From Mesorhizobium sp. M1E.F.Ca.ET.045.02.1.1 (GTDB lineage Bacteria > Pseudomonadota > Alphaproteobacteria > Rhizobiales > Rhizobiaceae), in NCBI RefSeq assembly GCF_003952485.1, contig NZ_CP034447.1, positions 62,001-126,000 on the forward strand: a stretch of DNA of 64,000 nucleotides, given 5' to 3'. Numbering within the stretch: the stretch's first letter is position 1; every line of letters begins with the position of its first letter. Made by a program: the position numbers and the translations under genes. Below, one piece after another: positions 18,553 through 29,664 of this stretch. A model generated the notes under the pieces. That model was not told where the DNA came from. It was given only the letters and a program-made list of their open reading frames with translations, and did not search any database.

Positions 18553-18584
18553 ACCGCCTCCTGGAGGCGGTACCTTTATCTTGC
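18553..18584 (+). other. oriT: Candidate origin of transfer (inverted repeat plus nic-like site)
   Basis: A perfect inverted repeat, ACCGCCTCC (18553-18561) and GGAGGCGGT (18563-18571), is followed after five bases by TATCTTGC (18577-18584), one base different from the MobP/RP4 nic core ATCCTG|C. In RP4 the nick site also lies just after an inverted repeat. The position directly upstream of rlxS supports this. The hairpin could instead be a terminator for the gene ending at 18629, but it lacks a T tract. Confidence 0.5.
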
Positions 18585-18628
18585 CTTACGCGCCCAGCCC
18601 CGCCAGACGCGCCCCCGTCCGCCCATGG

Positions 18629-19312
18629 CTAACGCACCGGCTCCTTCGGCTGCGCGCCGTCCTTGCCGAGCGGCACGAAGAGATCGCCGTTTCGCACGCC
18701 TGAGTGAACACCGTCATGAATGAAGAACAGCGACCGTCCGAGAGGAGCGATTTGCGCCTTTGGAGCGACAGATTGGCTTTCGAACGCCTCGATGTCGGCC
18801 GCCGAAACTCCGGCCGCCTTGAGTTGGTCGAGGTACTCGACGGTCTCTTCTGGCAGCGGTTTGCCACGCTTCAAATGCTCGTCGTAGCGCTCGGGACCGG
18901 CATTGTAGGCGCCAAACAGGCCAGGAAATCCGAAGCGGTCATACATGGCGCTGAGATAGGCCGTGCCGGCCAGGATATTGTCGCGCGGATCGTGGGGGTT
19001 AGGCCCAAGGCCGTGTTCGACCCGCATCTCCTCATAGGTGCCGGGCATCACCTGCATGAGGCCCATGGCGCCAGCGGGGGAGGTGATGGGGCGGCCGCCG
19101 CGCATTGTCTTGCCGCCGCTTTCGGCAGCCATGACGGCATAGATCCAGGCTTGGGGAATATGGAAGCGCCGGCTTGCTTCCGATACCAACGTCTGCCACT
19201 TTCGCAGCTGCGGACTTTGGGAGATGGCGACCGGCTCAGCGCCGGTCGAGGCGGAACAGGCGCATGGCGCAATGGCGATCATGCCCAACAAGAGGAGGGT
19301 CACTCGGTCCAT
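18629..19312 (-). CDS. Lytic transglycosylase of the transfer module
   Basis: A 227-residue periplasmic enzyme that cleaves peptidoglycan to let the mating apparatus through. It has a lipoprotein-like signal (AIAPCACSAST, with possible lipidated Cys near 18-20) and an SLT fold: catalytic Glu in AVMAAESGG, then GLMQVMPGTY, NILAGTAYL and GAYNAGP, all standard family motifs. It lies between traF and rlxS; the start is 13 bases inside the end of traF (19300-19848), indicating coupling. Equivalents exist in other alphaproteobacterial ICEs. Confidence 0.88.
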   Translation of the reverse strand: MDRVTLLLLGMIAIAPCACSASTGAEPVAISQSPQLRKWQTLVSEASRRFHIPQAWIYAVMAAESGGKTMRGGRPITSPAGAMGLMQVMPGTYEEMRVEHGLGPNPHDPRDNILAGTAYLSAMYDRFGFPGLFGAYNAGPERYDEHLKRGKPLPEETVEYLDQLKAAGVSAADIEAFESQSVAPKAQIAPLGRSLFFIHDGVHSGVRNGDLFVPLGKDGAQPKEPVR

Positions 19313-19848
19313 AGCGGTACGAGCCTCCCGATGACATTTTGAGTGGGAACAGGCCCGAAATAGCGGCTGTCGAAGGAGCGGTTTTTGTCGCTGCCGAGCA
19401 GGAAAACCTCGTTATCCCCGAGCGCTCGGCAGCCGTTCCACCATGGCAAAGGTCGGCCTTCGGCGTCGATTTTGAGCCGGCGCGCGACGATGTCGCCGCC
19501 GATGATGATGGCGTCATTGAAGGCGCAGACATTATCGTCCGGCAGCGCTGCAAGACGTTTTGCCAGCGGCACATTGCGAGGCAGATAGCTGCGCTCGGCG
19601 GCGAGATACGCCGCGTATTCAGGCGGGCGCACGAGCACGAGATCGCCACGCGCCAGCGCTCCCGCAGCGATGCGGTAAAGGCCGATCGGCGCGCTGGCCG
19701 AGGCGTTCCAGACCAGCCAAGGGGTGGGCTTTCCCAGCGCCGTGAAGCCCAAAAGACCGAGACCGGCCGCGGCCAAGGCGACCGTCTTACGGGCTCGAAC
19801 ACGCCTCAGGCGGCTGCCGATCAGATGGATGGAAGGGCGCCGCCTCAT
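19300..19848 (-). CDS. traF: Conjugal transfer peptidase TraF (S26 signal-peptidase family)
   Basis: A 182-residue inner-membrane peptidase of the S26/TraF family, which matures the TrbC pilin in related systems. One N-terminal membrane helix (about residues 20-45) is followed by the catalytic Ser motif SASAPIGLYR, and later family motifs VARRLKIDAEGRPLP and LLGSDKNRSFDSRYFGPV. The ATG at 19848 overlaps the rdfS stop (ATGA), so the excisionase and traF are translationally coupled, matching the rdfS-traF order of ICEMlSym elements. Confidence 0.9.
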   Translation of the reverse strand: MRRRPSIHLIGSRLRRVRARKTVALAAAGLGLLGFTALGKPTPWLVWNASASAPIGLYRIAAGALARGDLVLVRPPEYAAYLAAERSYLPRNVPLAKRLAALPDDNVCAFNDAIIIGGDIVARRLKIDAEGRPLPWWNGCRALGDNEVFLLGSDKNRSFDSRYFGPVPTQNVIGRLVPLWTE

Positions 19849-20114
19849 GAACGGCCTCCCGTGCCGCCCTGGCCGGAACCGGCCTTGCCATCGCCGGCGG
19901 TGGAGTGCTGCGGGTGTCCTTTCGACCAATGGTCGAGTTCGTCGATGTGATAGCGGACATAGCGGCCGTGCTTGCGGAATTTCGGGCCGCCGCCCTTGAG
20001 CCGCATCTTTTCGAGCGTGCGCTGGGAGAGCCCGATATAGAAGGCGGCTTGGGCTGTGCTGAGAAACGGGCTGCCCTTTTTCGCGCGGGCCGCGCGTTCG
20101 TTTTCGTCGTCCAT
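19845..20114 (-). CDS. rdfS: Excisionase / recombination directionality factor RdfS
   Basis: An 89-residue protein with a MerR-like/excisionase helix-turn-helix: LSTAQAAFYIGLSQRTLEKMRLKGGGPKFRKHGRYVRYHIDELDHW, then a Gly/Ser-rich tail. The length and neighbourhood match RdfS, which steers IntS toward excision in ICEMlSym. A frame beginning at 20140 in another phase was rejected. No integrase gene or attachment site lies in the window, so the element boundaries are elsewhere. Confidence 0.88.
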   Translation of the reverse strand: MDDENERAARAKKGSPFLSTAQAAFYIGLSQRTLEKMRLKGGGPKFRKHGRYVRYHIDELDHWSKGHPQHSTAGDGKAGSGQGGTGGRS

Positions 20115-20294
20115 GATGATCCTCGTTTCGCTTCGGACAAGCGAGGGCGAGGATGGGCGAGGGAGATCGTCTCGGGGACGGGCGAAGAGTCGGGGGAGAG
20201 TTTTCGCCGCCCTTTAGGGCGGACGGGGTTTGGGTGGAACTCCTGGGAATGAGCCCCGCGCCGGGGCTGCGGCGCGAGGCTCTATCTCGGCCGG

Positions 20295-20618
20295 TCAGTC
20301 GGCCGGGTTCCAGATGATGGCGTAGGTGTCGTGATCGTCCTGGCCGGCGGCGCGGCCGAGATTGGCGTAGAGCTTGCGCGGTCCGAACTCCGGCGCTGCA
20401 ATCGACAGGCTCACATAATCCTTGCCGGAAGTCTCGCCGGTGCGGATCCAGCCGGCGCCAACTTCGACTCCTTGCGTAAGCACCCGGAAGTCGGGATGGT
20501 TGTCGGCGCTCTTGGCCTGGTTGGGGACGATATCGATGTCGGCGCGGACGCTGAGCGTCTTGAGCTGGCCCTTGTAGGCGCCGTTTTCCTGCTTGTTGAC
20601 GTAACCGATCGCGGTCAT
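20295..20618 (-). CDS. DUF736 family protein
   Basis: A 107-residue small protein of the DUF736 family (MTAIGYVNKQENGAYKGQLKTL, ending NLGRAAGQDDHDTYAIIWNPAD), very common next to conjugation genes of alphaproteobacterial ICEs and plasmids. Its function is unknown. The ATG at 20618 has an AGGAG-like site; an in-frame extension to 20654 is unlikely. It is transcribed toward rdfS with a gap of about 180 bases. Confidence 0.88.
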   Translation of the reverse strand: MTAIGYVNKQENGAYKGQLKTLSVRADIDIVPNQAKSADNHPDFRVLTQGVEVGAGWIRTGETSGKDYVSLSIAAPEFGPRKLYANLGRAAGQDDHDTYAIIWNPAD

Positions 20619-21218
20619 TTCGAAGTCTCCTTTTGTGGTTTCGCCGGGGACCATCCCCTGCGATGGCGCACCGTAATGGGCGCGTCAGGACCGCCTGAAT
20701 CCGACAGGGCCGCAGCGACAGCGAAGGATCCGAGCGGGCAGCTTTTTTGTGAGCGAAGCGGCGCGAGGAAGCCGCCGCAGGCGGCGGGGAAAAAAGCTGA
20801 TGGCGAGGGTTTCGGGCGGCCGGACCCGCCCATAGGTCGACAAGCCAGCCGCAGGGATGGTCCTTGGAGAGAGCATGGAGACCGCTCGCCAAGTGCGGTC
20901 TTTCAGCCAAGCAGGACGCCGGGATGAAACGGCCTGCAAAGATGCTGCGCCCTTATGCCGGATCGAGATCGTGCCAGCGGGTCGGGCGCCAGAGCAGACA
21001 TCCGGCATGGTGCGATCTATGAAAGCAGGGCTCGCCAGCGGGAATTTGATACGCGAAGGGGCCAAAGCAAGGCTGGATGAGAAGCCGGTGCTACCTGCAG
21101 GTCCAGTGTCATGTGGCGGCGCTCGGGAAACCGCTACGCAACGTGACGCGCTCTTATGAGGCGAACAGACCGGCCCCAAAACCGATCGACCGGTGGTCGG
21201 CGCGAAACGCGTCATGCC
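20619..21218. other. Intergenic region, no supported gene
   Basis: About 600 GC-rich bases between the DUF736 gene (minus) and the NifA-type promoter (plus). No open frame here has a recognisable product. It should hold the promoter for the leftward DUF736-rdfS genes, but none was identified with confidence. Confidence 0.4.
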
Positions 21219-21265
21219 TGTCCGAAAGCTGACAGTGGCAGAAGACGCATGTCGGGTTCCGCACA
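21219..21265 (+). promoter_or_regulatory. Two NifA upstream activator sites
   Basis: Two perfect TGT-N10-ACA sites, at 21219-21234 and 21250-21265. They lie about 100 and 70 bases upstream of the sigma-54 promoter at 21328, the spacing normal for NifA activation. Confidence 0.85.
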
Positions 21266-21327
21266 ATTGACCATGCTGGATTTGTGAGGTTTTCAGGGAG
21301 AGCCATGCGTTCACTACCCAGTGAGCT

Positions 21328-21344
21328 TTGGCACGGCATTTGCA
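21328..21344 (+). promoter_or_regulatory. Sigma-54 (-24/-12) promoter
   Basis: TTGGCACGGCATTTGCA matches the RpoN consensus YTGGCACGN4TTGCW at every fixed position. With the two upstream NifA sites it should fire in nitrogen-fixing bacteroids. Downstream lie a decayed autotransporter protease and groES-groEL. Confidence 0.9.
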
Positions 21345-21628
21345 CTTGAGATGTGGCAACACGGATCGAAGGTTGACTGCATGCACAAGCGCGAGATGAG
21401 CAATGCTCTCCTTTCCTGGAGGCTTGGCAGCAGATTCGATTGTGACGTTGCGAGGAGCTTCAGCCGCTCGCGGCGGAAGTGATCTCAAATCTGAAGGCAC
21501 CGTTGGGGCCGCAGCCATCAAACACATCTTTCTCTTTTTCGCAGCTCGTCATCAACGCGATGCGGACTTCTTCGCGTCGACGGCGGCCGAAGGTGGAGAA
21601 GGGCTCGACTTGCAAAAAGGAGTTGTCA

Positions 21629-21937
21629 ATGACGTCTTACGTTCGCACCAACAGCCCGGCGCAGGTGCGCTCACTGTCCACCTTTGGCAAGCATCTGCAA
21701 AGGAGCGTGCTGACGGCGACGCTGCTTGCCGCGGCTTCGACGGGAAGTGAAGCGCAGCCCTATGTTCGTGCTGACGGCAGCACGACTGACGACTTGGAAG
21801 CGGCGCGCGCAAGTTGGCGTCATGACGCCGAATTCAATGGAAATGTGGGGCTCGCAGCCATCAACGCGGATGCGCGTATGCGTTGGGTTCCACCGGGGAG
21901 GGGGCCAGAGCTCCTCGCCTGCCCTCGTCCGTCTTGA
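21629..21937 (+). pseudogene. N-terminal remnant of an S8 autotransporter serine protease
   Basis: The frame starts with a good AAGGAG site and encodes a secretion leader (about residues 1-42) followed by a segment typical of subtilase autotransporters: AARASWRHDAEFNGNVGLAAINADA. Near 21878 an apparent one-base loss shifts the frame; the other frame continues YALGSTGEG, the expected region just before the catalytic Asp. After that the gene is gone. It lies directly behind the NifA-type promoter, so the promoter may once have served this gene. Confidence 0.6.
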
Positions 21938-21971
21938 CGAGTGCCCGCTTACAGCCTACCTCACTATCGCG

Positions 21972-21998
21972 TTAGCACTCGTCCATCGCGAGTGCTAA
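21972..21998 (+). promoter_or_regulatory. CIRCE operator (HrcA site)
   Basis: TTAGCACTC-N9-GAGTGCTAA, a perfect CIRCE inverted repeat, 41 bases before groES. It is the HrcA repressor site that gives heat-shock control of groESL. Confidence 0.97.
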
Positions 21999-22038
21999 CA
22001 AAAACCCCTCAACATCCGCACCAGGGAAAAATCCGAAA

Positions 22039-24065
<2,027 letters not shown>

Positions 24066-24092
24066 TCCAGCTCTGGCAGCTTTCGCAACGAG

Positions 24093-24119
24093 GGGCGGCA
24101 GCAATGCCGCCCTTTTTTT
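24093..24119 (+). terminator. Rho-independent terminator of groESL
   Basis: Stem GGGCGGC (24093-24099) and GCCGCCC (24106-24112) with a 6-base loop, followed by seven T residues. It lies 27 bases after the groEL stop. Confidence 0.93.
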
Positions 24120-24214
24120 GCGAACCTCGATCCGATAAACGATCGGCGCCAACGCCGGCCATGTTAGCGCAACCTCAAAAGAACTGTCGAGTTGGTTGCG
24201 CGGCTTTTGCGTCA

Positions 24215-25216
24215 TCAGAGGCGCAAGGCGGCCGCGTGTGATGATTGCGCGCTTCCATAGGCGGTTTCGGCATGTGCCTCGCCTTCGACATCGGCATTGC
24301 GGCCAAGCAGGAAATCGGCGGCTTTCGAGGCATGGCTTGCGGCGCGGAAGATGGCGCGGTTGTCCTCGCGCAAAACCGTCAGCCATGAGCCGATGTAGTC
24401 GGCATGGCGCACGGTCGGCTCGATGCCGAGACTGCTGCAGATGAAGGCTGATGCGATTTCGGCGACCAGTTCCTCGCGCGCATAGGTGTTGGACCCGAAG
24501 GAGCCGGACAGGTCGCGCGCGAGTCGCGTCGGGTGGCCGGTCCAGTGGCCAAGCTCGTGAAAGCAGGTCCGGTAATAGTCGATCTGGTGGAAGAAAGCCG
24601 GCTGCGGCGGCACCTGTATGGTGTCGCTGCCGGGCATGTAGAAGGCGCGCTCGCCGCCGATGCGAAAATCAGCGCCGGTTGCATGAATGAGCGCCTCGGC
24701 CTGCGGGACCATCTCGCGCTCAGGCAGAGGCTCGCCGGCGGCATAAAGATGTTCGGGCAGATTATCGCACTGCGCGACATTGAAGACGGTAAAGCGCTTC
24801 AGGAAGGGCACCGCCTGCGGTTCGTCGCCATCGGTGTCGGCGCGTTGCTTTTCGTTCTTGGGAACAAAGCGGTCAGCGTGAACGATGGTGGTGCCGTGCT
24901 CACCCTTCCTGACATTGCCACCTAGGGAAAGCGCCTGCCGGAAGGTGAGCCAGTTCTGGCTGGGGAAACCGCGATCGATGACCCCGCCCCACAGGATCAG
25001 GATATTGATGCCGGAATATCGGCGCTGGGTGGCCGCATTCCGCGGCAGGCCGAGGCCTGTCCTTGCCCTGCCCCACGGCTTGACCCATGGCACGGTGCCG
25101 CGCTCCAGTTCGGCAATGATGCGGTCGGTGATTTCCTGATAAAGGCTGGCGCCGGTGCGCCCGCCACTCTCTGCGCCAGCCTGTCGGCTGCCGCAACGTT
25201 TGTTGTTTGCACGCAT
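24215..25216 (-). CDS. ArdC-like antirestriction / zincin metallopeptidase-domain protein
   Basis: A 333-residue protein with an N-terminal ArdC ssDNA-binding domain (SLYQEITDRIIAELERGTVPWVKPW, NAATQRRYSGINILILW) and a C-terminal zincin-like domain with HELGHWTGH (HExxH motif). Such proteins accompany conjugative elements and are known (ArdC of pSa) to protect incoming DNA from restriction. Length and motifs are normal. It is transcribed leftward, facing the groESL terminator; groESL plus the protease remnant appear to separate it from the DUF736 gene. Confidence 0.88.
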   Translation of the reverse strand: MRANNKRCGSRQAGAESGGRTGASLYQEITDRIIAELERGTVPWVKPWGRARTGLGLPRNAATQRRYSGINILILWGGVIDRGFPSQNWLTFRQALSLGGNVRKGEHGTTIVHADRFVPKNEKQRADTDGDEPQAVPFLKRFTVFNVAQCDNLPEHLYAAGEPLPEREMVPQAEALIHATGADFRIGGERAFYMPGSDTIQVPPQPAFFHQIDYYRTCFHELGHWTGHPTRLARDLSGSFGSNTYAREELVAEIASAFICSSLGIEPTVRHADYIGSWLTVLREDNRAIFRAASHASKAADFLLGRNADVEGEAHAETAYGSAQSSHAAALRL

Positions 25217-25692
25217 CGTGATGTCCTCCGCTCTTCAATCGCGCCCTCCCCGGAAGCGGGGTGGGCGGCGAAAGCGACCGGAAAGGCCCGACGTCGGAGG
25301 CGGACTGCATCCGCAGGACCGGAACGGAGTGGAGGACCCGAAGCGAAAGCGAAGGGTTGCGGGACGCCGCGGCGGGCCTAGAAGGGAGTGCTGCCCGCCC
25401 TGCGCCACCGGGGAAGGCCACGATAAAAACGACGCCGGCCGACAGGCCGGCGACCGTCAGCAGCCGAAGGCTGCCCCGCGCCAGGGGGCGAAGCCGCAGG
25501 GCCAAGACCGCCTGAGCCTGGCGAAGATAAGCGGGCTCGGTTCACGAGCACCCGGCCAGCGCCTTCAGGCGCGGGCGCTCAGGATTGTTGTTGGCGCCCA
25601 CGGCAGCTGGATGACCGCAACAAGATGCCGAGGAGCAACAGCAAAGCCAGCTGCCACAAACGGCACGCTCCGGCAACAACAGCGTGGCCGAT
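25217..25692. other. GC-rich intergenic region, no supported gene
   Basis: About 475 bases upstream of the ardC-like gene. It contains short imperfect inverted repeats such as GGCCGACAGGCCGG (near 25437) but no gene I can support on either strand. Confidence 0.4.
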
Positions 25693-26340
25693 CTACAGAT
25701 GCTGCCCCGCACGAGAGCCTGCACGCTTTGAGCGCGCATCGGCGAGCAAGCGTTGCAAGCTGGCCATGTCGACCAGGTGGGCGATCACTATATCGCCGAC
25801 CACCAACGCGGGCGTACGGTCGATGTGCAGACCTTTCGCGAGTGCGCGGACGCGCGCAAGTTCATCTGCGATGGCCGGATCTTGCATTCCCGCTTGAGCT
25901 GCTCCACGTCAAGGCCCACACGCGCTGCGATCTTGAGAGTGATCCTTTCAATGATCCAACTGGGGGAAGTCATAAGGGCGCGGTGGAATTCGTCGAACTT
26001 TCCCTGTTTTCTCGAGGCGAGTGCGATTGGGAATCCGGTCCCAGGACCGGGAACCGTCTGATCACAAGCTTCAGATTGGGATCATTCTTGAAGGCTTTTT
26101 GGTAGTTGAGATCTGCCAGTCTGCAATGCGGACAGTTGTGGTAGTCATTGAATATGACCAGAACGGCATCGCCTTGCGGGTTGCCGGCGATTGGCGAAGG
26201 GGGTCGTTGTCGAATGCGCCGCTCCACTTTTGCCTGTCGATCGACCACGCCTGCCGGTGCAGGTTCGCGCTATATTGGCTCGCCAGCACGGCGAGGAGTA
26301 AAAGAAGAGCTGCGACAGTGATGGCAGTCGGCTTAGACAT
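25693..26340 (-). pseudogene. DsbA-like thioredoxin-fold protein, three frameshifts
   Basis: A DsbA/thioredoxin-fold protein of about 215 residues: signal anchor from [20 protein letters not shown] at 26340, active site NCPHC, and a C-terminal thioredoxin segment RTPALVVGD. The frame is broken near 26190, 26025 and 25886, each by an apparent one-base loss. The first is supported by the neighbouring repeat copy, which has CAAATCGCC where this copy has CAATCGCC. It would have been an exported disulfide oxidoreductase. It lies in the first of two tandem repeat units. Confidence 0.72.
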
Positions 26341-27050
26341 GAGTCTCCAATCCATGGACGGCGTGGCAGCAACGGCCCGCCTTTTGGTGTAAAATGCTTT
26401 TGATCGAGCCCCGCACTTGCCACAGGGCGCAGTCGCGAGGGCGCACAGCTATAGATGCCGGTGCGCTCTGGCGGTTTCTGGAAAGATGGCCTTGCGCCAT
26501 CGGGCCCACCCCACCCAGCTGAGCGTCGTTCGCGCGGGCCGGGCAACCGCGACCGCCATTCACCACGCCGGGCGACTGACCGTCCGCCCGGCAGAGCGCT
26601 GAAGGGTCCCCGGACCTTCCGGGTTGCCGGCGATTTGGCGAAGCGGGGTCGTTGACGAGTGCGCCGCTCCACTTTTGACTGTCCATTGGCACGACTGCAT
26701 GGGCGGGGGCGGCCTTTCCCGCGGCGGGTGCGCGCTATTATGGCTCGCCAGCACGGAAAGCAGCACGGCGAGGAGAAAAAGGAGAACCGCGAGAGTGGTG
26801 GCCGTTGTCTTAGACATGAGGCTCCAATCCATGGACGGCGTGGCAGCAACGGCCCGCCTTTTCGGTGTAAAATGGGTCGCTTTTGATCGTGCCCCGCAGT
26901 TGCTACAGGCGCACAGGTGCGGGTGCGATCTGGCGGTTTCTCAAATACGGCTTTGCGCCATCGGGCCCACCCCAATAGCTGAGCGTCGTTCGCGCGGGGA
27001 ACTGCGTTCACCACGCCGGGCGACTTGACCGTCCACCGCCAGAGCGCTGA
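26190..27050. repeat. Two imperfect tandem repeat units of about 430 bp
   Basis: Unit A (about 26190-26612) and unit B (about 26630-27050) share blocks in the same order: a dsbA-like 5' end on the minus strand, then CCAATCCATGGACGGCGTGG at 26347 and 26827, then CGCCATCGGGCCCACCCC at 26496 and 26956, then TTCACCACGCCGGGCGAC. The units have diverged by substitutions and small indels. Unit B carries only the leader half of a dsbA-like gene. The block ends at the 3' end of the dctA-like gene. Confidence 0.8.
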
Positions 27051-28079
27051 ACGGTCCGCTAGTGAGGCGCTCCCCGAATCGTCGTTTATCCCGCTCGCCC
27101 CAGACCGGGCGACAGCCAGCGTTGCCGCTACGCTGCGGAGAAATATCGTCAGCGCGTGGCATTCGGACATAAGCTGATCGACGCCAAGAATAAGACCCAC
27201 GGAGGTGACCGGTGCGGCCGGAACAAGAAAGAGCGTTGCAGCCATTGTGACGAGGCCTGCACCGGTAATGCGGGTTGTTCCGTTCGAAGGGAACAATGCG
27301 ACGAACAGCATGAGGATCCGGCAGCCGATCGGCAGATCAGTTTTCGTCGTCTGGGCGATGAAGAGGGCGGCGAGCATCATATTCGTGCCGTCCAGATTGA
27401 ATGGAATGAGACCCACGACCGAATGCGTGGCGCCGGCCTTTTCCATCTTCTCCATGAGCGAGGGCAGCGCGGCCTCCGAGGAGGACGTTGCGAGCAGCAG
27501 CTCGTCCTTGATGTATCGGACGAGAGAGAAGATCGAGCGGCCGTTGTAGCGGCAGACCGCGCCGAACAGGACCGAGAAGAACAAGACTTGCAGGATGTCG
27601 CCTTCCGCGAAGGCACTGGCAATGGTTGATGGGATGATGTTCATCAGGAAGCTGGTCACGGACTGCTCGTGAGCCGTGGCCACATAGCCCTTAACGGCTT
27701 GGACATCGAGCGAGGCCGGATCGATGTTGAGGCCGGCGCCAGGCTGAACGATATTCGCGACAATCAGTCCGACAACGAGTGCAAGTGTCGAGAAGGTGAG
27801 GAAATAAACCATCGCCTTGGCGGCAACTCGGCCGACCTTCTGCAGATCGCTCATGCCGGCAATGCCGGTCGCTATTGTCAGGAAGATGACAGGTACGGTG
27901 ATTATCTTGACGACATCGACGAAGGCATCGCCGAGCGGCTTCAGGCTCTGGCCGGTCTCCAAATGGAAATAGCCGATTGCAGCACCCAGGATTATGGCGG
28001 CAAGCATCTGCACGTAGGCCCGGGCAAAATGGCGCTTGCGGGCCGCTGCGTTCGCTATGGGGACTTGTGGAACCAACAC
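27029..28079 (-). pseudogene. dctA: C4-dicarboxylate transporter DctA-like, internal deletion
   Basis: Matches DctA (proton/dicarboxylate symporter of the inner membrane) from a GTG at 28079, with AAGGAGAG upstream, through [12 protein letters not shown]; then about 85 residues of membrane helices are missing and the frame resumes at [31 protein letters not shown]. The substrate region FNLDGT is kept but the preceding PTGYS is absent, and the end degenerates without a clean stop, running into repeats. A working carrier of about 440 residues is not possible from this. A sigma-54 promoter lies 80 bases upstream. Confidence 0.75.
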
Positions 28080-28160
28080 CGTTTCTCTCCTTGACCGGAT
28101 CGGGGTGGGGCTCCTCCTTCTCCCATGCAGTGCTCCGGTCGAACGCTGCGCCCACTTCGG

Positions 28161-28177
28161 CGCAAGCGATGTGCCAA
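28161..28177 (-). promoter_or_regulatory. Sigma-54 promoter of the dctA-like gene
   Basis: On the minus strand TTGGCACATCGCTTGCG has the GG and GC dinucleotides at correct spacing (TGGCAC-N5-TTGC). dctA genes are normally RpoN/DctD-dependent. No perfect NifA TGT-N10-ACA site was found upstream. Confidence 0.75.
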
Positions 28178-28786
28178 ATAGCAAAGAGGGGAAAACGCGC
28201 AGGACCTCTCACGCAGTGCTTGTTCGCTCTCCCGCACTCGCGCTGCGGTTGCCAGTCAACTATGGAAGGGTCCGTTCTTGGGAATTCCAAAGGTCGCTCT
28301 TTGCTTCGGCGCAGCTTGGCTGGCTGGAAGGTTCCCTGTTTGCCTTGGGGTCTGGGACCTGCGTCCAGATGGTCAACATTTTCCTGCGCGCCGCACGGGG
28401 CTCCAAAGATTCAATCGAGGACGGGCCCTCTTCGAAAACGGCGGCAGCGTTGGTCAAGCCCTTCCACCCTGCTGTCCCACCAAGGGTGTTCAGAAGCTCA
28501 GTTCACGATTAAGCGATGGATCAGCGTCATCTGGCGTTTGCGCCATCGCGGCGGCGTTGCAAGGGGTCTGCCAAGGATGAGCAAGCCGCGAGGCAGGGCC
28601 CGAGACCTAGACTCCATCCTCATCAACAGCGCTCGGCTCGCGTTAGGAATGTTCGAACCGCAGCACGATCAGGTGGCCACACCGTTGGTCGGAACCGGAA
28701 CCCGACGAATGATCGTTCGTGACCGACATCTGTGAACAAGCAGTGTGTGTCATTGCAATCACCACCCATTGCGCGCAATTGCCCAT
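28178..28786. other. Intergenic region, no supported gene
   Basis: About 600 bases between the dctA-like promoter (minus) and a hypothetical gene (plus). Several short open frames are present but none is recognisable. Activator sites for the dctA-like promoter would be expected in 28230-28330. Confidence 0.4.
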
Positions 28787-29176
28787 ATGGCCGTGAATGA
28801 ACTGGATTTGGTGATTTTCCAGATGGCGGTGGAAAGCGTCCGCTTGCTCTCTTCAAGCTTTGATGAGAAGGCGGCTGAGATAGCCACGAGGAGCCGTGGT
28901 AGCCTTCTTTTCGACGTGCGGGTTGACGGTGACCTGGAGGTCCAGCGAGTCGCAGCCATTGGATATCCAGGCGACAAGATCGGTGTGGTGGCATTGGACC
29001 GAGAGGGCCTTGTTAGCTGCTGTTGCCTTGTCAATGGCACCTTCTCACCTTTCATTGCACCATTGGAGAACTGGACCAGCATGCCCCTGTCCATGCAGGC
29101 CCAGATCGATGTCACAGGCTATGCGAGGCTCCTTCTGGCCGCCCTGCGAAATGCTGGACATATGCTGGGCAGGTAG
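28787..29176 (+). CDS. Hypothetical protein
   Basis: A 129-residue soluble protein, MAVNELDLVIFQMAVESVRLL to AGHMLGR, which I do not recognise. It alternates hydrophobic beta-like segments (GSLLFDVRVDG, KIGVVALDREG) with two helices and has a CCC cluster in LVSCCCLVNG. No signal peptide or membrane segment. The ATG at 28787 is one of two in-frame starts (the other at 28745); the ribosome site is weak for both. Neighbours give no functional clue. Confidence 0.45.
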   Translation: MAVNELDLVIFQMAVESVRLLSSSFDEKAAEIATRSRGSLLFDVRVDGDLEVQRVAAIGYPGDKIGVVALDREGLVSCCCLVNGTFSPFIAPLENWTSMPLSMQAQIDVTGYARLLLAALRNAGHMLGR

Positions 29177-29368
29177 CATCACCGATGATGTCTGTGATGA
29201 GATGGTGCAGACGGCTGGATGAGGCGATCGCTTGCCGGCAGCTTTGGCCGCCAAGCGATCGGTGAGTTCGCAATGCTGGACACGTCCTGTAGACTCTGCC
29301 AGTTAAGTTAGCGGACAACCATCTGACGAATGCCCGATCTGACAGTCTGGACGGCGCGGCATGCCCTC

Positions 29369-29664
29369 CTAGGAATGCAGCCGTGGTTCTACTCCCTCGG
29401 CTGTTTTTGCGTCGAAGGCGACGGGCACACCGTGAACGATGGACGTCGCCGCCACCAATTCCTCAACTCGCGATCGGTCGCTTTGCACGCCGGCATAAGC
29501 GTTCGAATGGCGCGGATCGCCTGGGCGGTGGAGAGGAACCGGGCCTTGCCTCTGGACAGAACATAGGCTTCGGCGGCTTTTTCACCCGCCTCCCTGAAAC
29601 TCTGACTGACACGATCTAGGACGGGAGTTCGGCAGCCTTCAAGCCTATGTCCGATACCGGACAA
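29369..29664 (-). pseudogene. Small hypothetical gene, frameshifted
   Basis: A short helical protein (VSQSFREAGEKAAEAYVLSR, ARFLSTAQAIRAIR, LMPACKATDRELRN) whose frame breaks near 29455. Adding one base lets it continue as LVAATSIVHGVPVAFDAK to a stop at 29369, which looks like a natural C-terminus. The only start is a TTG abutting the stop of the Crp-like gene. Unknown function. Confidence 0.5.

Noticed and set aside
26145..28184. Single 679-residue protein
   Set aside because: Only the first half matches DctA; the remainder is read-through of non-coding repeats.
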